DNA from: Gimesia chilikensis
Lineage (GTDB): Bacteria > Planctomycetota > Planctomycetia > Planctomycetales > Planctomycetaceae
Direction of reading: 5' to 3'
Length of the DNA stretch: 64,000 nucleotides
Assembly (NCBI RefSeq): GCF_008329715.1
Contig: NZ_VTSR01000006.1
Coordinates: 1 to 64,000 of the forward strand
Shown one piece after another: positions 53,070 to 62,010 of the stretch (its first letter is position 1; each line of letters starts with the position of its first letter). The position numbers and the translations under genes were made by a program. Under the pieces are notes generated by a model that saw only the letters and a list, made by a program, of their open reading frames with translations, was not told the origin of the DNA and made no database searches.

Positions 53070-53290
53070 ATTATATATAATATTAACTTTTGGACTGTCA
53101 ATCATAAAATAGAAAATCAGGGAGCAATCAGGAGCGGAATTACCGGAAGTGTAGACAGGGGAGTACCTTCAGACGATTTCCAGAAGCGAATGAAATCGAT
53201 ATTCCCCAGGTACGATGACCACAACGGGTACGAGGCAGAGCTGTAGCCAGCTGCTTTGAGCAGGAGACCGACGATTCACGCTGCGGCGTG

Positions 53291-54169
53291 TCACGCAGCC
53301 TTCGAAGAGGACTCAGCAGACGCTTCGAACTGTTGTTCGGCCTGAAGTGCCAGCTGCTGTGCCTTCTTCTTCATGCGTCGACGGCGGCCGAATCGAAAAG
53401 CAAGATCCAATGACCAGGGCGCAATTCGCTTCAGATAATAAAGCACATAGGCCACCCAGCCCACCAGGCAAATTCCCTGATCACGGTAGATGGCTTTGAC
53501 CGCTTTCTGCGCCACCAGTTCGGGGGTCGTACAGATCCAGCGGGGCGGAATCGGAGTCTGCTTGCCGTCACGTCCTGACGGAGCCACCTCGAACAAACGT
53601 GTCGTCACCGGCCCAGGACAGATGGCAGAGACGCCCAGCCCCTGTCGACTGTACTCGGCGCGAAGTGATTCACTGAAACCCAGCAAGCCATATTTACTGA
53701 CCTGGTAAGCACTGAAACGATTGCCTTGAACCAGGCCGCAAATGCTGGAAACGTTTACAATATGGGCTTCGGGGCGGTTTAACAGACTGGGCAGTAATTC
53801 TCGCGTAATCTGGATTGGTGCCAGCAGATTGATCCCCAGAAGCCAGTCCCACTGCTCGGCAGTCATCGTATGTGTCGGACCGTAGAAAGCAACGCCGGCG
53901 TTATTCACCAGAATATCGACACCGCCCCAGGTACTCAGCACATCCTGTATCGTAGCGGAAATCTGTTGTGAGTCGGTCAGATCACAGCGTCGGCTGGCGA
54001 CCTTTACACCCAGCAAAGATGCCGTTTCCGCCGTATCGGCCAGACCACTTTCATTGACATCCAGCAGAAACAGATCCACACCTTCCGCAGCCAGCTGCAA
54101 TGCAATCTCTCTGCCAATCCCCGCAGCGGCACCGGTGATGAGTGCTGTTTTACCAATTAAATTCTGCAT
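53291..54169 (-). CDS. Short-chain dehydrogenase/reductase
   Basis: 292 aa, classical SDR. The nucleotide motif TGAAAGIG (12-19) and NNAG (89-92) are present; the catalytic residues are Ser141/Ser142, Tyr155 and Lys159 (YQVSK). After the catalytic core there is a C-terminal extension with a hydrophobic segment (VGWVAYVLYYL) and a basic tail (FGRRRRMKKKAQQ), suggesting peripheral membrane attachment. The family oxidises or reduces alcohols and ketones with NAD(P)(H); the substrate is not readable. It is monocistronic on the minus strand. Confidence 0.85.
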   Translation of the reverse strand: MQNLIGKTALITGAAAGIGREIALQLAAEGVDLFLLDVNESGLADTAETASLLGVKVASRRCDLTDSQQISATIQDVLSTWGGVDILVNNAGVAFYGPTHTMTAEQWDWLLGINLLAPIQITRELLPSLLNRPEAHIVNVSSICGLVQGNRFSAYQVSKYGLLGFSESLRAEYSRQGLGVSAICPGPVTTRLFEVAPSGRDGKQTPIPPRWICTTPELVAQKAVKAIYRDQGICLVGWVAYVLYYLKRIAPWSLDLAFRFGRRRRMKKKAQQLALQAEQQFEASAESSSKAA

Positions 54170-54282
54170 CGCTCCATTCGCCTCGTTGAACCGAAACCCT
54201 CCCTGTTTCGAGAAGCGGGAGTTTACGCGATCGGGCGAAATGGGTAAAGACGTCTCCGCAGGCCCAGACAGTGATCATTCAG

Positions 54283-54492
54283 TCACTCATCAACGCCGGA
54301 ATCTGCTTCGATCACTTCATGCAGCTGCTTCAGCACAAAATGGGGGTCGAGCCCCATCTGTCGGCAGACATAATCCAGCGATTTCCCCTGGCAGGACTGA
54401 TCAATCCCCAGAGATTCAAGTACCCCCTGCACTTCGGGATGCTCAATCACCCATTCAACGACACTGGATTCAAGTTCAAGACTGGTCATCAT
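54283..54492 (-). CDS. Small ScdA_N-like domain protein
   Basis: 69 aa from ATG 54492, with AGGGAAG upstream; ATG 54489 follows directly and could be used, while ATG 54522 has no ribosome site. The sequence VVEWVIEHPEVQGVLESLGI, then SCQGKSLDYVCRQMGLDP matches the N-terminal domain of ScdA/RIC iron-sulfur repair proteins (DUF542), normally fused to a hemerythrin-like di-iron domain. Here it stands alone and the Cys-Cys of the usual motif is reduced to one Cys. It might bind a partner or thiol but cannot repair clusters unaided. Confidence 0.6.
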   Translation of the reverse strand: MMTSLELESSVVEWVIEHPEVQGVLESLGIDQSCQGKSLDYVCRQMGLDPHFVLKQLHEVIEADSGVDE

Positions 54493-54592
54493 TTTCTTCC
54501 CTGGTACGGGACCGCGGTTCATCAGAGAAACCTGATTTCGAATCTATGATAGCAAATCCGCCGCGGAATCAAACGCGTGTTTCTTTCGGTGC

Positions 54593-55060
54593 TCAGGAGG
54601 CCAGCGCGTCCCGCTTTTCCTGAATCAGTTTGATATGGTGCGGGATATGACCGGTAATCCGGTCGAGCAGAGTCCACAGCGACAATTCCCCATCACGGGT
54701 ATGGATGCCTGTGCGTTCGAACTGAGCCGGTTCCAATGTCTTCAGGATTCGCCCCAGGTGATTGCGTACCGCGGAAATCAGCTGCAGTTCCTCTTCCAGA
54801 TCGCGCTGGTCATACGCCAGTTTTTCAGCGAACTGATCGGGATCGCCTCCCGGCAGCGGTGGATTCTCTTCTACCAGGACCCACTTCATCCGGTCCGCAT
54901 ACACGGGCTCGAAGTCCGCGATGTGGCACACCACCTGTCGCGTCGACCATTTACCCGGAACCGGGGCAGCATCCAGCTCAGCGTCAGTCATCCCCTCGAT
55001 GGCCTGTCGCAGTTGTTCCGGTCCGGCCAGGTAGTCTTCGATTCGCTGTCTGATATCCAT
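54593..55060 (-). CDS. DinB-family protein
   Basis: 155 aa four-helix bundle of the DinB superfamily. The metal-binding His triad is visible: VCHIADFE in helix two and HIPHHIKLI near residue 137-145. [12 protein letters not shown] is the usual lead-in to helix two. Family members include thiol transferases and dehalogenases that use mycothiol or bacillithiol; many have no known substrate. It lies alone, 69 nt upstream (on the minus strand) of the small ScdA_N-like gene's start region. Confidence 0.8.
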   Translation of the reverse strand: MDIRQRIEDYLAGPEQLRQAIEGMTDAELDAAPVPGKWSTRQVVCHIADFEPVYADRMKWVLVEENPPLPGGDPDQFAEKLAYDQRDLEEELQLISAVRNHLGRILKTLEPAQFERTGIHTRDGELSLWTLLDRITGHIPHHIKLIQEKRDALAS

Positions 55061-55193
55061 ATGAGGCGTTCCTGCAGAATGTTTGACGGGAGTGAAATCG
55101 GTTGATCACTGCTGGTGTCGATTATGGGGATCTGATTCCCGTTGATCAACTCTGGCAACGGTCAGGAGTACGAAACCGGTTCACTCCCCGTCA

Positions 55194-55940
55194 TTACCTG
55201 CGGGGCGGACGCTGTCTGCTGCCGAACTCGGATTTCCCGATGCCCCCCTTGATGGTGCCATCCGGATTTTCTTCTGCGGTTTTACCCAGGATGATATCAA
55301 AGTTCGCCGCCAGCTCTCCCAGCCTGGAATCAGGCAACGGTTTGAAATCGACCAGAATCGTTTCCCGCTGCTCAGGATCGCGGATCTGGCGGTAGACGCC
55401 GTCTTCCGCATTCATCTCATGTCCTTTGACCAGCAGCTGCGTAGTCAGAATCCGGTGTCCGTTCTGACTGACGGCGACGTGAATATGCGGCGTGCGGAAT
55501 CCGCGTCCCGCCCGATAGGGAACCGGCTTGATGGTGCGGAAATAATACTTACCTTTAGAATCGGTCAGGAAGCGGCCATAACCCTGAAAGTTGCCGTCAC
55601 GCCCCTCTTTATTTTCGCCTCGCGTATGAATGTAAGAGGCTTTATTGTCCACCTGCCAGATTTCGACAAAGGCATTCCGCAGGGGATTCCCTTTACTGTC
55701 CAGAACTTTGCCGGTCAGGTGTGTGATCTCTCCGACCGCAGGCGTGATGGAATCGTTAATCACCAGCAGGTCATTGTCGGTATCCAGGGGCATCTTATCC
55801 GGGTAGAACGGCCCTTCGGTCATGGAAGGCGTCCGGATCAGTTCCTCTGCCATCAAACCGGGGGTGGTAAACGCCGCCAGACTGAAAGAAGACCATTTGA
55901 GAAAATCCCGCCGACCAGCGCTTGTCGATTGACGTTGCAT
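55194..55940 (-). CDS. Intradiol ring-cleavage dioxygenase, Tat-exported
   Basis: 248 aa. A Tat-type signal (GRRDFLKWSSFSLAAF, about residues 9-24) precedes the catalytic domain. The beta-sandwich has TEGPFYPDKM, LTGKVLDSKGNPLRNAFVEI and the predicted Fe(III) ligands Tyr103, Tyr142 and His152/His154 (TPHIHVAVSQNG). Enzymes of this class cleave catechol-type aromatic rings with oxygen. Export and lack of accompanying catabolic genes suggest an extracytoplasmic role on lignin- or humic-type aromatics or polymers. No regulator adjacent. Confidence 0.85.
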   Translation of the reverse strand: MQRQSTSAGRRDFLKWSSFSLAAFTTPGLMAEELIRTPSMTEGPFYPDKMPLDTDNDLLVINDSITPAVGEITHLTGKVLDSKGNPLRNAFVEIWQVDNKASYIHTRGENKEGRDGNFQGYGRFLTDSKGKYYFRTIKPVPYRAGRGFRTPHIHVAVSQNGHRILTTQLLVKGHEMNAEDGVYRQIRDPEQRETILVDFKPLPDSRLGELAANFDIILGKTAEENPDGTIKGGIGKSEFGSRQRPPRR

Positions 55941-56116
55941 TACCTGCTCCCTGTCTTTCAGAGTTAAAAAAGTTTATCTGTCAACCATTTTAACATCTAA
56001 CGGGTATTTTCGGCGAATGTTTCGTCAAAAAAAGCGATTTCCGGCAATTTCACAGAAAGACCATCTATCGGCAATGATTGATCTCTTCCGTATTTAAGCC
56101 TCCCGGGAAAAGCCGG

Positions 56117-56542
56117 TTAGAACTGGGCAGTCAGTTCTTTCATGAGGTCCACGTCGAAGGTGTTCGGAATGGTCACGAGCAGCGTATTATGGCCGTCGTC
56201 TTCGAATTTGAGAGAATTGCGGGGCATGTTTCCACCAGCGGCTTTGACGAGAATCACGTTCTTATCCCGGATCAGGAAAAAGTGATCCTCCAGGCCCTCT
56301 TTACCGACCGTCACAAAGTTGAGCACCCCTTTCTTAAACCGCACGGACTGTACGCGATGGAAGAACGTCGTTTTCGCCAGGGGATGCTTTGTCTCTGCAT
56401 TGAGAGCGTTATGGCGAGTGGGAAGTTCAACGACACCCGGCGTGCCATCGGGAGGGTCCTCGCTTAGAAAAATGACAGACAGGCAGAACAGAATTACGAT
56501 CAACGATGAAGTGGTGGTGAGCATATCTTTCATTAAAGCCAT
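56117..56542 (-). CDS. Hypothetical membrane-anchored protein
   Basis: 141 aa with one N-terminal hydrophobic helix (about residues 10-27) and a soluble, basic C-terminal part. FFHRVQSVRFKKGVLNFVTV and HNTLLVTIPNTFDVDLMKEL look beta-rich. No family was recognised. Start could be Met1, Met4 or Met7. It lies between the dioxygenase and DUF3500 genes without evident partner. Confidence 0.55.
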   Translation of the reverse strand: MALMKDMLTTTSSLIVILFCLSVIFLSEDPPDGTPGVVELPTRHNALNAETKHPLAKTTFFHRVQSVRFKKGVLNFVTVGKEGLEDHFFLIRDKNVILVKAAGGNMPRNSLKFEDDGHNTLLVTIPNTFDVDLMKELTAQF

Positions 56543-56976
56543 TCCCCACTTTCGGTGCCCGCGAAAGTTGATTGAAGTGAAATTTCAAATGGATTACCCG
56601 TATTACGAAACCGCTGTTCTCAGTAACTCACTCCTGTAAGACAATATTCAGATCCCGTTAGTTGCACGTTTTTGTGCATCATTTCCGTTTTTTTATTAAT
56701 CTCAGTAAGTCGCTGCCCGAGTTGTGATTGCCAGCTGACAAACGGAAGTTCGCCGGTTACGGATCAATCTTAAAAAAAGAATCGACTTTTTCTGTCATTC
56801 GTGAAATCCCCCCAGCAGCGAAACATCTTCTCCCGGATTCCGCTGGTTACTACTCCTGCCAACAGACGTTTGTTAAGATGGCGAAAGAAAATGCGAACTG
56901 ATCAACGGCCCCTGTGGGATTTCGGGGCTGTGGTTGAAACTTATCCCTCGCTCATCTTGAAATAAGGAACTGCACC
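56543..56976. other. Intergenic region before DUF3500 gene
   Basis: 434 bases. A short inverted pair TGCAC (56663-56667) and GTGCA (56674-56678) is followed by a T-rich run ending near 56695, which could stop a plus-strand transcript, although no plus-strand gene precedes it. Otherwise nothing was seen. Confidence 0.3.
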
Positions 56977-58098
56977 GTGAAGACCTACCATCGACTCACC
57001 TGCCTGGCCCTGATCACCGGTCTCTGCTGGAACCTGGCCAGCCCCCGTCCGGCAGACGCCGCACCACCCAAGGCACAGAAAACCCAGATCAGCCGTGCCA
57101 GCCGAGAAATGGCCAGCGCCGCCAAACGTTTCCTCGCATCACTGTCCGAAGAAGAACGCAAAGCCGCGACCTTCAAAATGGACAGCAAAGAACGCGATCA
57201 GTGGTACTTCATTCCCGACTTCGCCATCAAAGAAGATGGCGGCCGCACCGGACTGCCGATGACGAAAATGTCACCACAGCAGAAGATCTTCGCTGTCACT
57301 CTCCCCGCAACAGCACTCTCGCACCGCGGCTATCTCGAGATGAATTCCATCCGCGCCCTGGAGCAGGTTCTGTTCGAACTGGAAGGGAAAGACTACCGGA
57401 ATCCGGAACTCTACTACGTCTCCATCTTCGGTAATCCCGATCCCAAGGGAACCTGGGGCTGGCGGTTCGAAGGGCATCACCTCAGTGTGAATGTCACCAT
57501 CGTCGACGGCGAAAAATTTTCCGTCACTCCCTCCTTCTTCGGATCCAACCCCGCCACCGTCATGCAGGGCCCCCTCAAAGGCGTTGAAGTTCTCAAGGAA
57601 GAACAGCAGCTGGCGCTGAATCTGGTCAAATCCTTTAATCCAGATCAGCTGGCCATCGCCACGATCGACACCGCTGAAGTAGACAAGAAACTGCTCGCCA
57701 AAAGCGTGATCAAGGAAGTCCTTACCACCGACGATCCGGTCGTCGACAAAGGCCTGGTGCCGCACAAAGGCATTCAGTACGCCGACCTCGACCCGAAACA
57801 GCAGAAAATGCTGTTGCGTCTGGTCAACGCCTACCTGGGCCGCTTCCGTCCGGAACTGCTCAAAGGAACCCGCTATCTTGGAAACCTGCGGGACGGCGAC
57901 CATCTCTACTTCGCCTGGAGTGGTGGTCAGGCCCGCGGCCAGTTCCACTACTACCGCATCCAGTCCAAAGTCTTCCTGATTGAATTTGCGAATACCCAGA
58001 ACGATGCCAATCACGTGCATGCGGTCTTCCGCGAATTTGACGGCGATTTTGGTCGCGACCTGCTCAAAGAGCATTACTCGAAGCAGCACAAGAAATAG
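56977..58098 (+). CDS. DUF3500 protein, secreted
   Basis: 373 aa starting at GTG 56977 with AAGGA 8 nt upstream. A signal peptide (LALITGLCWNLASPRPADA) is cleaved near residue 29. The mature protein matches DUF3500: FLASLSEEERKAATFKMDSK near the start, WGWRFEGHHLSVNVTIVDG in the centre and HLYFAWSGGQARGQFHYYRI followed by the H-rich end NHVHAVFREF. The family is widespread in planctomycetes and unassigned; conserved His residues suggest metal binding or hydrolysis. A strong terminator follows at 58124-58153. Confidence 0.8.
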   Translation: MKTYHRLTCLALITGLCWNLASPRPADAAPPKAQKTQISRASREMASAAKRFLASLSEEERKAATFKMDSKERDQWYFIPDFAIKEDGGRTGLPMTKMSPQQKIFAVTLPATALSHRGYLEMNSIRALEQVLFELEGKDYRNPELYYVSIFGNPDPKGTWGWRFEGHHLSVNVTIVDGEKFSVTPSFFGSNPATVMQGPLKGVEVLKEEQQLALNLVKSFNPDQLAIATIDTAEVDKKLLAKSVIKEVLTTDDPVVDKGLVPHKGIQYADLDPKQQKMLLRLVNAYLGRFRPELLKGTRYLGNLRDGDHLYFAWSGGQARGQFHYYRIQSKVFLIEFANTQNDANHVHAVFREFDGDFGRDLLKEHYSKQHKK

Positions 58099-58123
58099 TT
58101 CTGAGTTCAAACTGCCCCTCACC

Positions 58124-58161
58124 AGGCCCGATTCGCGTACTGCGATCGGGCCTGTTTTATT
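58124..58161 (+). terminator. Intrinsic terminator after DUF3500 gene
   Basis: AGGCCCGAT (58124-58132) pairs with ATCGGGCCT (58145-58153), followed by GTTTTATT. The right part, 21 bases from 58141, occurs again identically at 58854-58874. Confidence 0.8.
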
Positions 58162-58218
58162 AAACTGATCACCAGGAATTTTGTAGACGGCTTTCGCTCC
58201 AGAGGGTACGCTGACCTA

Positions 58219-58842
58219 ATGGAGAATAATCCCGGACATCTCGATCTCCCGGCAGATCAGCTCGCATCCGCCCCTGTTTTAAATTCTGAAAGTCCGCCCC
58301 CCAGACGACGACGCTTCGGCCGCTGGCTCAAGGCGATCCTGCTGCTCCTGTTCCTGCTGATTTTTCCTTTGGTAATTGAAACCTATCACAAGTGCGTAAT
58401 CTGTGGCATGCGGCACACCGAATGGCGGATCATCGGTTTCGGCTGGTTGCTCTCGTCCCGCGACCATGCCACTCCCTGCAGCGACTGGTACCGGGCAGAG
58501 GTCGAACCCGAGCATCAACATGTCTGGGCCCGCGTCCCCTATGCGGAAGGGAGGAACGTGTTTGGCATGAAAGCAGGCATGTATCAGGATGGTTCGCTCG
58601 CCTCGGGCCCTTTCAGCTGGCTCATGCTGGGACATCACAGACAGCTGGCGATTTATCAAAGAGCACCTGATCCAGCCCAGGCCCGGGCCTTGTTTTCAAA
58701 GCTCGCCCACTTTGAGAGAGACGACTCGAAAACGCGAAAAGAGCAAGATGCGATTTATAATCGTTTAAATACCTGGGTTAATTCTGGTCTGGATGGCCCT
58801 TGGCCGTTCAAAGAGGGGGAATTTAGCACCATGAAGCGTTAG
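58219..58842 (+). CDS. Membrane-anchored CxxCGM protein, copy A
   Basis: 207 aa. A basic, Pro-rich N-terminus (PPPRRRRFGRW) leads to one membrane helix (about residues 37-54), followed by a soluble domain with KCVICGMRHTEW (a CxxC pair), PCSDWYR, EHQHVWARV, and an Arg/Trp-rich C-terminus (RLNTWVNSGLDGPWPF). The Cys and His residues could bind zinc or haem; the family was not recognised. The next gene, 58924, is a diverged copy with the same layout, so the pair arose by tandem duplication. Confidence 0.7.
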   Translation: MENNPGHLDLPADQLASAPVLNSESPPPRRRRFGRWLKAILLLLFLLIFPLVIETYHKCVICGMRHTEWRIIGFGWLLSSRDHATPCSDWYRAEVEPEHQHVWARVPYAEGRNVFGMKAGMYQDGSLASGPFSWLMLGHHRQLAIYQRAPDPAQARALFSKLAHFERDDSKTRKEQDAIYNRLNTWVNSGLDGPWPFKEGEFSTMKR

Positions 58843-58853
58843 ATCTTGTCACC

Positions 58854-58874
58854 TGCGATCGGGCCTGTTTTATT
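58854..58874 (+). repeat. Duplicated terminator fragment
   Basis: These 21 bases are identical to 58141-58161, the right arm and T-run of the terminator. The left arm is missing, so this copy probably does not terminate. It marks the boundary of the tandem duplication, whose unit is 713 bp. Confidence 0.75.
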
Positions 58875-58923
58875 GAGGGGAAGTCATATGGACGGAATTT
58901 GATCTACGGGTTAATTTACCCCC

Positions 58924-59556
58924 ATGGACCAGCGCCCCGCCCCTTCATCCTGCTCGAACGCAAACCAGCCTGCGACACAACCGACAGGTTCGCTCCCCCG
59001 TCGCGTCCGGATCGGCCGCTGGATCAACGCGATTCTGCTCCTGCTGTTCCTGTTGCTGTTCCCGGTCATCATCGCCACTTATCATGACTGCGCGATCTGC
59101 GGCATGAAACAGACGCAATGGCGTGTCGTGGGCACAGGCTGGTTCCTTTCCGCGCGAAATCAGCCGACATCCTGCAGCGACTGGTACCGCACACACGTGG
59201 AACCGCAACATCAGCATGTCTGGGTCCGCAGGACCTTAGCGGGCGGTTTCGATCTCTTTGGCTGGCAGGTCGGAACCTGGCAATCAGGCAGGCTGGCTTC
59301 AGGACAGTTCAGCTGGCTCCCCCTCGGACCGCACACCCAAAAGCAAATCTATCAGAAATGCCCCCACCCGGCCCAGGCCCGAACACTGTTTCTCAAGCTC
59401 GCCCGCTTTGATAAACGCACCGGGACAACCATCAATCACCAGGACGAACTCTTCACCCGCCTCAACACCTGGATCGAATCCGACCTGCAAGGCCCCTGGC
59501 CATTTGAGGAAGCAGATCTGCGTCTCTCCCTGTCGCGCAGTCCATTCAGAAAATAA
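58924..59556 (+). CDS. Membrane-anchored CxxCGM protein, copy B
   Basis: 210 aa, paralogue of the gene at 58219. It shares RRVRIGRWINAILLLLFLLL (basic anchor and helix), DCAICGMKQTQWRVVG, SCSDWYRTHVEP, QHQHVWVR and RLNTWIESDLQGPWPF. All Cys and His positions of copy A are kept, which argues that both are functional. The C-terminus differs (RLSLSRSPFRK instead of FSTMKR). No family known. Confidence 0.7.
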   Translation: MDQRPAPSSCSNANQPATQPTGSLPRRVRIGRWINAILLLLFLLLFPVIIATYHDCAICGMKQTQWRVVGTGWFLSARNQPTSCSDWYRTHVEPQHQHVWVRRTLAGGFDLFGWQVGTWQSGRLASGQFSWLPLGPHTQKQIYQKCPHPAQARTLFLKLARFDKRTGTTINHQDELFTRLNTWIESDLQGPWPFEEADLRLSLSRSPFRK

Positions 59557-59685
59557 TTCTGTCTCATATTCTCCCTGCGAAGTATTCATAGTATGCTGAA
59601 TCCTGTGCAGCATATGGGACGATCGGAGCGTGGAATGATTCAGTCCCTCCACACTTTAAATTCTTATCAACAAGAAAACGCATAG

Positions 59686-60219
59686 ATGAGCAAACCAAAA
59701 GCATTTAGTTTTCTGAAAGGGTACTCATTTACGTTTGACGATGAGGACAGAAACATCGAGGCGTGGTTCAGTTCGTTATCCGGCTCAGAAAAGGTGTTCG
59801 TTGATGGAACCCTGGTATCGTCTACTAGAAATAGCACCACGCGTTCTTCCAACTTTTTCCAGATTGGAGAGGACAGTTATAACACCTCTTTGAAAATGGT
59901 CAGCATTTTCAAGGGGCCTTTTGTATGTACGTTAAGCAAAAACGGAAAGGAAATTAAGCGTCAAAAACTTGTTTATCCGCCACATAAATACGACTTGAAA
60001 AAACCAGCATACTGGTTCGAATTGCTAATTTACCTGGCAGCCTTTTCCCTCATCTCAGTCGGAGTATTTGTGTTTGCTTTAAACTATTGGCAGCTTTCCG
60101 TGAAGTCATCCCTGAATTTATTGTTCTTAGTAGTTATGATATCGTCACTCAGCTATCTTGCTTACTTCTTCTGGAAATGGGCTGCGGAGATCGAAATCGT
60201 GGATGAGGAAATCGGCTAA
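59686..60219 (+). CDS. Hypothetical membrane protein
   Basis: 177 aa: a soluble N-terminal half with no motif (FDDEDRNIEAWFSSLSGSEK) and two membrane helices in the C-terminal half (about residues 109-129 and 139-158). Clearly AT-richer than the genes before it, with a shift in codon use. No good ribosome site precedes ATG 59686. The SMI1/KNR4 gene follows 64 nt later on the same strand. Function unknown. Confidence 0.5.
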   Translation: MSKPKAFSFLKGYSFTFDDEDRNIEAWFSSLSGSEKVFVDGTLVSSTRNSTTRSSNFFQIGEDSYNTSLKMVSIFKGPFVCTLSKNGKEIKRQKLVYPPHKYDLKKPAYWFELLIYLAAFSLISVGVFVFALNYWQLSVKSSLNLLFLVVMISSLSYLAYFFWKWAAEIEIVDEEIG

Positions 60220-60283
60220 ACGTATTGCCAACCAGACAGGATAACAAATCAAGACTCCATACGAACTCTAACGAGACAGCTAC

Positions 60284-60796
60284 ATGTGGGACCTCAATGC
60301 ACCAGCCTGGAATGATTCACTAACTGGCACAATGCTTTCAGATGCTGAAAGTCGCCTGAATGTGAGATTCCCTGCTGACTATGTGTCTGCTCTCAGAGAG
60401 AAGAACGGTGGTACAACACTCGGCGAATACATTCCATTACCAAAGCAGGAAATTCCTTCCCATCTCGCTCCCTATGTTGATCATGGGCATATTTCAATTA
60501 CCGGCATTAACGGAATCGGAAACAGTCATGGAAGCGTATTGAAAACGGAATATATGACAGAAGAATGGAAATTACCCGGGGGCTTCGTATTGCTCGATGG
60601 TGATGGTCATACCTGGATTGCATTCGACTATCGGAACACAAAATCAGAACCAGCAATCGTCTTCCTCGAATCGGAATCGGGAGACACTTTGTATGTTGCG
60701 CAAAACTTTTCACAGCTTTTCTCTAATCTTGTTACCCATAAATCACTCTTTGATGACGATGGTGAATTTATCGGGCTGCTGCCTGAGAATCAGTAG
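60284..60796 (+). CDS. SMI1/KNR4-family protein
   Basis: 170 aa. It begins with the family pattern TMLSDAESRLNVRFPADYVSAL followed by KNGG, and later LLDGDGHTWIAFDYR and PAIVFLESESGDTL, typical of SUKH/SMI1-KNR4 domains. These are best known as immunity proteins against contact-dependent toxins, though many act elsewhere. No toxin gene or secretion component is adjacent. AT-rich, together with the gene before it, suggesting a transferred accessory pair. Confidence 0.8.
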   Translation: MWDLNAPAWNDSLTGTMLSDAESRLNVRFPADYVSALREKNGGTTLGEYIPLPKQEIPSHLAPYVDHGHISITGINGIGNSHGSVLKTEYMTEEWKLPGGFVLLDGDGHTWIAFDYRNTKSEPAIVFLESESGDTLYVAQNFSQLFSNLVTHKSLFDDDGEFIGLLPENQ

Positions 60797-60985
60797 GCAC
60801 AAACTGCCACTCGCTGAGCGCAGGGATCTAGAACCTCTACTTGGATAATTCGATCCCCCGAACCACTTCGTTAATCTCCCAATTCATCCCGAACCTTTTC
60901 CCGGCTCCGTTGTCTGCAGATTATCTCCTGCACTGCCCCGTTCAGTGTAGCCCACCCACTTCCTGCGAAAACCAATACCGGCGGA

Positions 60986-61435
60986 ATGAAGATGAATCGA
61001 ACTGTTCGTGAATACCAGGCTGACGATCTGCAAGACCTGCTCGCTGTCTGGGAGAGTGCCACGCGTCTGGCGCACCCGTTTCTCACCGATGATTTCCTGG
61101 ATCAGGAACGGCGGAATATCCCCGAACTCTATCTGCCCAACGCTGAAACCTGGGTCGTCGAACAGGACCAGCGTGTCATCGGCTTTATCGCTTTGCTCGG
61201 CAACGAAGTGGGCGCGATCTTCGTTGATCCCCTACACCAGGGCACCGGTGCCGGACGGGCGTTGATGGATCAGGCCCGGGAGTTACGGGGAAACCTGGAG
61301 GTGGAAGTGTTCGCAGTCAATGCAATCGGACGCCGCTTTTATGAACGGTACGGCTTTCAGCCTCTCTCGGAATCCATCCACGAACCGACGGGAAAAACGC
61401 TGCTCAGACTACAATTCCAGACCGCGATCACCTAA
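60986..61435 (+). CDS. GNAT-family N-acetyltransferase
   Basis: 149 aa GNAT fold. The start is ATG 60986 or ATG 60992. The acetyl-CoA binding signature occurs as VGAIFVDPLHQGTGAGRALM (Q/RxxGxG/A), and EVFAVNAIGRRFYERYGFQP is the characteristic C-terminal strand-helix. Such enzymes acetylate amines of small molecules or protein N-termini; this type resembles RimI-like or YjaB-like single-domain enzymes. It precedes the VOC gene by 38 nt on the same strand and may be co-transcribed. Confidence 0.85.
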   Translation: MKMNRTVREYQADDLQDLLAVWESATRLAHPFLTDDFLDQERRNIPELYLPNAETWVVEQDQRVIGFIALLGNEVGAIFVDPLHQGTGAGRALMDQARELRGNLEVEVFAVNAIGRRFYERYGFQPLSESIHEPTGKTLLRLQFQTAIT

Positions 61436-61473
61436 GCTGACGCCAACACATTCTTTCGTCTGGAGCCCCCTTC

Positions 61474-61827
61474 ATGCCTGACCACGAGCGTCTCAACTAC
61501 GTCGAATTCCCTGCCCGGGATCTCCCTGCCACCAAAGCCTTCTTCGAAACCGTCTTCGGCTGGTCGTTCACAGACTATGGCCCGGAATACACGGCCTTCG
61601 CGGATGCCGGCCTGGAAGGCGGATTTTTTCAATCCGACCTCTGCTCCACCACTGATGCGGGCGGAGCACTGCTCGTTTTCTTTAGTCAGAATCTGGAGGA
61701 GACGCTCAGTAAAGTGGAAGCAGCAGGGGGCAAGATCGTCAAACCGATCTTCTCCTTTCCCGGCGGCAGGCGTTTCCAGTTTCAGGAACCCTCGGGTAAT
61801 GAACTGGCCGTCTGGTCGGATCAGTAA
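61474..61827 (+). CDS. VOC-family glyoxalase-like protein
   Basis: 117 aa, one vicinal-oxygen-chelate module: LNYVEFPARDLPATKAFFET starts the first beta-alpha-beta unit and FPGGRRFQFQEPSGNELAVW closes the second. The metal-binding positions usually taken by His and Glu read differently at the start (Glu in YVEFP), while the terminal Glu in GNELAVW is present. Function ranges from glyoxalase to antibiotic binding; undefined here. It follows the GNAT gene closely. Confidence 0.8.
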   Translation: MPDHERLNYVEFPARDLPATKAFFETVFGWSFTDYGPEYTAFADAGLEGGFFQSDLCSTTDAGGALLVFFSQNLEETLSKVEAAGGKIVKPIFSFPGGRRFQFQEPSGNELAVWSDQ

Positions 61828-62010
61828 CTCCTCTGTCACATCGCTGTCTGTATTCTCAAGGTAAATATCAATCCTCAGAGACGACTTGTGTAATATCCAC
61901 ACGAACACTACTATGGAGCCGTCTTAATTTAAGTGTGTCGGACACGGGACTGCTATTGTTTCGGTGTCCCAACTCCTCTTGATTGATCTTTCTTCAGAAT
62001 ACAAACAGTA

